From positions 1-64,000 of the forward strand of contig SUXI01000012.1 in the NCBI GenBank assembly GCA_015060975.1: a stretch of DNA of 64,000 nucleotides, in the 5' to 3' direction. This stretch comes from Bacteroidales bacterium. Lineage in GTDB: Bacteria; Bacteroidota; Bacteroidia; Bacteroidales; Muribaculaceae. The position numbers and the translations under genes were made by a program. Below, piece after piece: positions 60,224 to 64,000 of this stretch (the first letter of the stretch is position 1; each line of letters opens with the position of its first letter). Under the pieces are notes generated by a model. That model had not been told where the DNA came from, did not search any database, and was given only the letters and a program-made list of their open reading frames with translations.

Positions 60224-60778
60224 TTATTTAATAACTTCAAGTTTCAAAGAATCAAGAACTTGAACAATCTCAGGAGATTCAATTACAGTACCTAAATCGT
60301 CAAATTTTTCAGTCGTAGGATAAACTTCAGCTACGAAATATACATCTTCGCCTACTTCAGGAGCCTCTACATTATATTCATAGCCCACAAGTGTAGGTTG
60401 ATCATTGATTCTTTCGCTAATGTTTAGACGGAAACCTTTACGACCTGCAATATTGATTTCTTTATAACCTTCAGAATCTTTATATTTTGCAGCCCAAGTG
60501 GCAAAATTTTGATCATAAAGTTCGCCCTTTGTGAAACCAATTGCAATTTTATCACCTGCAAGATAGATTGGTTTTGAGATACTTGCTGCTTCTTGAATTG
60601 CTGATGGGATTGCTGCAGGAAGAGTGTCGTTTAATTTATAAACGCCTTTAGGCACCACTGCCGATACTTTCCAACTATTGTAATAATCCTTACTTAATGT
60701 TTCATACTCAACATTTGATCCACAAGATGTAACGAACATCGCTACTGCTGCTAAAGCAGCCCAAAGAATTTTTTTCAT
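60224..60778 (-). CDS. Lipoprotein of unknown function
   Basis: A 184-residue lipoprotein (lipobox V-T-S-C-G near residue 19). The body has G-Y-K-E-I-N-I-A-G-R-K-G-F-R-L near residue 110 and a beta-rich C-terminus. It does not match a family I know. It lies between two other exported-protein genes on the same strand (34 and 20 bases apart), forming a three-gene unit with them. Confidence 0.65.
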   Translation of the reverse strand: MKKILWAALAAVAMFVTSCGSNVEYETLSKDYYNSWKVSAVVPKGVYKLNDTLPAAIPSAIQEAASISKPIYLAGDKIAIGFTKGELYDQNFATWAAKYKDSEGYKEINIAGRKGFRLNISERINDQPTLVGYEYNVEAPEVGEDVYFVAEVYPTTEKFDDLGTVIESPEIVQVLDSLKLEVIK

Positions 60779-60812
60779 AATCTTACTGTTTTAAATGATT
60801 AATAAATTTAAT

Positions 60813-62066
60813 TTATTTGTAATTTACTTTTTGTTTGATGGGAGATTTTTGACGCATGTCGTAGCTACCCCATTTGCCGGTCTGGTAGTTTTGCCACAAC
60901 ATTTGATGTGACACATAATACTCGCCACCATCTTTGATGATAACATCAACGTCAATGCTACGATGGTCGGTGCGGTTGAAATTATTGGGATCGGTATATA
61001 CGTGCCAATCACTTTCCACCACGATAGCTTTCACGAATTGAGAGCCAAACTTAGCCTTAGCTTGTGCTGTTGCCTGATTCTTGATAGTGGCCGATACGGC
61101 AGCTTCTTTAGGCATGTCAACCGGAGCAGCGCCTGATGTTTGGACAACTTCGAGCCATTTTTCATAATATTGCTGATACATTAACTTGTAGTCATCTTCC
61201 ATGTCCAAGTAAATGTCATCGTTCTTGCGGGTTGAATAGAAGCGGTCACGTTCTATATCACTTTTCATCATTCTATATTCCTTGAAAAGGAGGTTGAAAG
61301 CATCGGCAATGCGACCTTCGGCTTGAGCTTGTTTAGCTTCAGCCATTGTTTGCTGCATGGCACTACGCATAACTTCATAGGAAGTGTTATCCATAAATGC
61401 TCCGTAGGCATCGTCATTATCTACTCGTTTCCATCGTTTCAAACGATCATCTTCCGACTCTAACAAGTTGATTTGCGTTCCGTCATTGAGCAAAAGTTTG
61501 CGCATACCCGACATTCCTGTATATTCTTCGGCCCAACCAAGTCGAGTTCTTTTATAAGGCACAGTGTGCACAATAGAACTTAGGGCCAAGATTTCATATG
61601 CACGTCGCGCACGAATGTAGCATCTATAACCTTCAACTTCATTGGGGTGATTAATGAAGTAAGAGAAATAGGCAACTAAAGGATATTCAGTAACGTGTAC
61701 TTGTTTTAATCCTCTCGTAGGTGATTGATAGTCAAAGAATTCAAACAACCAAAAATGCTCATCATTATCAGGCAAATTGCCGAGAGCAATCCACTTTTCA
61801 TAATACTCTTTCACTTTGGGGTTGTTGATGTCGTAGAGAGGAGCATTGACAGGGTCATCAACCGGTTGGTAGATAAATACTTCGGGATTGAGCCCTTTCT
61901 TTGATGATTTTGATGATTCTTCACCATCTTCTGAACTACTTTCAATCTTAATTGCTTTTTTTGCTTTCTTCAACAAATTACCAAATTGAGCGTTTGCACA
62001 AATCGGGTTAACGAATGCCATGGCAATAGCCAAAAACAAACATGTGATAAATCTGTTCTTTTTCAT
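60813..62066 (-). CDS. Secreted protein of unknown function
   Basis: A 417-residue exported protein (signal peptide ending C-A-N-A near residue 26) with an early basic amphipathic stretch (F-G-N-L-L-K-K-A-K-K-A-I) and a Ser/Glu/Lys linker (about 42-58). The body is helical in the middle (A-M-Q-Q-T-M-A-E-A-K-Q-A-Q-A-E-G near 240) with a C-terminal beta-rich part (about 330-417, W-H-V-Y-T-D-P-N-N). No known domain. Probably first in the unit with the two lipoproteins downstream. Confidence 0.65.
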   Translation of the reverse strand: MKKNRFITCLFLAIAMAFVNPICANAQFGNLLKKAKKAIKIESSSEDGEESSKSSKKGLNPEVFIYQPVDDPVNAPLYDINNPKVKEYYEKWIALGNLPDNDEHFWLFEFFDYQSPTRGLKQVHVTEYPLVAYFSYFINHPNEVEGYRCYIRARRAYEILALSSIVHTVPYKRTRLGWAEEYTGMSGMRKLLLNDGTQINLLESEDDRLKRWKRVDNDDAYGAFMDNTSYEVMRSAMQQTMAEAKQAQAEGRIADAFNLLFKEYRMMKSDIERDRFYSTRKNDDIYLDMEDDYKLMYQQYYEKWLEVVQTSGAAPVDMPKEAAVSATIKNQATAQAKAKFGSQFVKAIVVESDWHVYTDPNNFNRTDHRSIDVDVIIKDGGEYYVSHQMLWQNYQTGKWGSYDMRQKSPIKQKVNYK

Positions 62067-62088
62067 CGTTAATATATTTTATATGTTA

Positions 62089-62580
62089 CTATTTTAATCC
62101 TTTCCAATCACCTATAATATCCTGACAATGAGTATATGTTGACGGGCAATTATAAACTTTGTAAAGATTAGAGCCGTTTGCTTGAAATATTTCAACTTGT
62201 CGTTGCGCATATTCATAAATATCGGTATCCCAACCTTTACAAAGGATATATACAAAAGTGTCGGTTCCACCTGTCACTTTTTGCGGTTTATTTGCCGAAG
62301 CACACATCTCAACAGTATATGGTTCAGATGGAGTATATGCATTTTGAGGAGTAGCATCTTTGAGTAGAGCGGCAGCCATATATCGTTGTACATACGAATC
62401 ATCGGCTCCCGATTCTTCACGAGGAGTAAAACGGTCTTTCAATATTCGCAATATGCCATCAACTGTTGATTGACTATTACATAATAGTTTAAAACATTCT
62501 TCGCCGGTTGCGGCATCACGCGCATATATTTCTATGGCCATGGGAATCATAGCAGCCGTGCCTTGAATTGATTTACCCAA
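62089..62580 (-). pseudogene. Possible 3' part of a frameshifted lipoprotein gene
   Basis: An open frame of 163 residues whose only upstream start is TTG at 62580, overlapping the end of the 98-residue lipoprotein frame by 8 bases. The first methionine is at residue 11 (M-I-P-M). It lacks a signal peptide, although every neighbour is exported, and contains cysteines (L-L-C-N, E-M-C-A, I-L-C-K, N-C-P-S) that suit an exported protein. It is most simply the continuation of the gene at 62573-62869 after a one-base change in frame; a separate overlapping gene is also possible. Confidence 0.5.
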
Positions 62581-62869
62581 TAATCGTTATATACATCCTT
62601 AAAGGTATGTTTGTGAAAGTAACCCATGCAGTGGGAGTATCTCTACGTCCTGCCACCACTTCATCTGTTATTTCACCATTAACAGTATAAAAATGAGAGC
62701 CATACGAGATTGTATTTCCTTCAATCACCGGTTCGTAATGGGTTTCATTGACGAGAGAAGCCCATTTATCCTTTTTAGAGTCACTCAAGTGATCTTCACA
62801 ACTTGACATGATGCAAATGCCAATAATGCATAGCAACAAGTAAGATGTATTTAAAAATACTTTTCTCAT
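62573..62869 (-). CDS. Lipoprotein, probably truncated by a frameshift
   Basis: A 98-residue lipoprotein (signal peptide and lipobox M-S-S-C-E near residue 21-25) that ends abruptly with T-I-I-G. Its stop lies inside the next frame, which continues for 163 residues without its own export signal. Joined, they would form a lipoprotein of about 260 residues. No family recognised. Confidence 0.55.
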   Translation of the reverse strand: MRKVFLNTSYLLLCIIGICIMSSCEDHLSDSKKDKWASLVNETHYEPVIEGNTISYGSHFYTVNGEITDEVVAGRRDTPTAWVTFTNIPLRMYITIIG

Positions 62870-62936
62870 ATTCCTTTATTTTTATATTCCTTTCAATTCA
62901 AAATCTCCTTTAATTATAGAGAAGGGAGCATTTTTA

Positions 62937-64000
62937 TTATTTTACTAATATTTTCTTCCCTTTTTGAATCACTATGCCGCGATAATTATCATCGACCGGT
63001 TGACCATTGAGGTTGTAGCGAGGAGCATTGTCGTTGTCGCAGTCCTCTACATCCACCTCTTCAATGGCACTTGCAACCGTTCCCGAATAGGTTGAGCCAT
63101 CATCAAATTTCATACTCCAACCTTTAGAACTTGCGATAGAAACCTGATCTTTTGTGAGATTATTGGCATCGGTTACAGTGGTAAATAGGATATCGCCATG
63201 ATTGAATCCATTTTGGTATATATTCGGCAGATTTGCCACAAATGATTCTCCATTCTGAGCACCCGAGGGAACGTCATAAATTTGGTTATAATAACACGAA
63301 ATTTTTCTGAGGGAGGAATTTTTAGAGAAATCCAACGTTGTGAATCTATTGCTATGACATTCAATTTCTTTCAATTTGGTGTTTTTTGACACATCTAATG
63401 CAGTCAACTGATTTTCACCGAGATAGAGGTTGGTCAATGCAGTGCAATTTGACACGTCGATTGATGTCAACGCATTGGAATTAACATTGAGAGTTGTCAA
63501 CGTTGTACTTTGTGGCAAACTAATAGTCCTCACTGAGTTTGAATTGGCGGTGAGCGTTGTCAATGCAGTGTTTTTCGACACATTCAACGACATCAAATTA
63601 TTGTAAGACACATTCAATTCGGTTAATCCGGTATTCTTTGTCAAGTCAACCGAAGTGAGTAAATTGTTGTTTAAGAGTAACGTTGTGAGAGTTTCAGTTT
63701 GAGGCAAAGTGATTGATGAAAGCGTATTATCGCTCATATTCAACGTTTTGAGTGCCGTATTTTTTGACAAATCAACATTTGCGAGTTTATTACTCATGCA
63801 GTTCAATTCAACCAAGTCGGTAAAAAATTCTATCCCTTTCAACGAAGAAATGTTTCTGAAGGACAAGTCTAACGATGTAGTAAATCTAACTCTTCCTTTA
63901 TTAAAGCCACAAGGTAAAATTAAAACATTCTTATAATCAGTGTTCGTTGTTGACAATTCACTTAAAGCTTGGGCAAAATTTTTATCGGGGAAATATTTTG
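62937..64000 (-). CDS. Surface leucine-rich repeat protein (5' end beyond right edge)
   Basis: The frame is open to the right edge; the first visible residues (K-Y-F-P-D-K-N-F-A) continue in frame upstream of any start codon, so the gene begins outside the window. About 354 residues are visible. Around ten LRR units of 21-22 residues (L-x-x-L-x-L/V-x-x-N-x-L-x-S/T-I/L-D-V-S-K-N) run through the first two thirds, in the style of BspA-like or internalin-like proteins. The C-terminus (Y-N-L-N-G-Q-P-V and G-I-V-I-Q-K-G-K-K) is the short type IX-style sorting tail. A surface adhesion role is inferred. Confidence 0.85.
   Translation of the reverse strand, partial: KYFPDKNFAQALSELSTTNTDYKNVLILPCGFNKGRVRFTTSLDLSFRNISSLKGIEFFTDLVELNCMSNKLANVDLSKNTALKTLNMSDNTLSSITLPQTETLTTLLLNNNLLTSVDLTKNTGLTELNVSYNNLMSLNVSKNTALTTLTANSNSVRTISLPQSTTLTTLNVNSNALTSIDVSNCTALTNLYLGENQLTALDVSKNTKLKEIECHSNRFTTLDFSKNSSLRKISCYYNQIYDVPSGAQNGESFVANLPNIYQNGFNHGDILFTTVTDANNLTKDQVSIASSKGWSMKFDDGSTYSGTVASAIEEVDVEDCDNDNAPRYNLNGQPVDDNYRGIVIQKGKKILVK

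Noticed and set aside
1..64000. CRISPR array, phage or conjugative element
   Set aside because: No regularly spaced repeats, cas genes, integrase, structural phage genes or mob/tra genes are visible; topB here lies in a chromosomal operon.

Overview
The window looks like a low-GC chromosome segment from the order Bacteroidales (Bacteroidetes). Supporting signs: many TAnnTTTG-type -7 boxes with TTTG-like -33 boxes, almost no Shine-Dalgarno sequences, lipoproteins with SC-type lipoboxes, several secreted proteins ending in a type IX-style (Por) sorting tail, DUF4270, DUF4301, DUF5606 and DUF3332 families, a two-subunit methylmalonyl-CoA mutase, and the DUF1599 / DoxX-like / tpiA / SPOR / folE gene order. 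A gut Bacteroidales such as a Muribaculaceae or Barnesiellaceae relative is a guess; the sequence alone does not settle the family.

Layout. 1-588: two coupled secreted-protein genes (one cut by the left edge), followed by a 252-bp MITE-like repeat (773-1024). 1064-5450 (minus): DUF4301 protein, a long TPR protein and an SGNH hydrolase. 5643-10858 (plus): type II NADH dehydrogenase, then a coupled Sua5 / sugar-phosphate transferase / ClC channel operon. 10939-14756 (minus): folE, SPOR protein, tpiA, DoxX-like protein, DUF1599. 14952-22026 (plus): DUF5606, a small acidic protein, the agmatine-to-putrescine genes aguA-aguB, and the strongly codon-biased mutA-mutB pair (succinyl-CoA to methylmalonyl-CoA, propionate route). 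22124-28436: secreted and envelope proteins plus an ECF sigma operon. 28701-29770: a complete IS982-family element with its target duplication. 29899-34224 (plus): cdsA, purM, DUF3332, rluA-like, fmt. 34234-37576 (minus): a Tat-exported Fe-S aldo/keto reductase and a NapH-NapG-like polyferredoxin. 37815-42752: second ECF sigma factor, dCMP deaminase, S41 protease, 5-formyl-THF cyclo-ligase, a degenerate hemerythrin-like protein and a LuxR regulator. 43036-47198 (plus): secreted GH13 amylase, LysE exporter, CBM9-like protein. 47263-53324 (minus): tRNA-Cys, a 53-residue Cys-rich membrane protein, Nudix, topB, mazG, dsbD and a lone DsbD-alpha protein. 53545-57805 (plus): single-domain starch synthase-like protein, DUF4270 lipoprotein, tRNA-Thr, ABC-F protein. 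57846-64000 (minus): an accessory run of lipoproteins and secreted proteins ending in a leucine-rich repeat protein cut by the right edge.

Most of the window is housekeeping. The parts most worth a second look are the periplasm-facing Fe-S reductase/polyferredoxin pair with an internal Tat-like signal, a G8 tract inside a promoter spacer, the MITE-like repeat, a tRNA-Thr with two A.C mismatches, the Cys-rich microprotein coupled to a Nudix gene, and a probable frameshifted lipoprotein near the right end.
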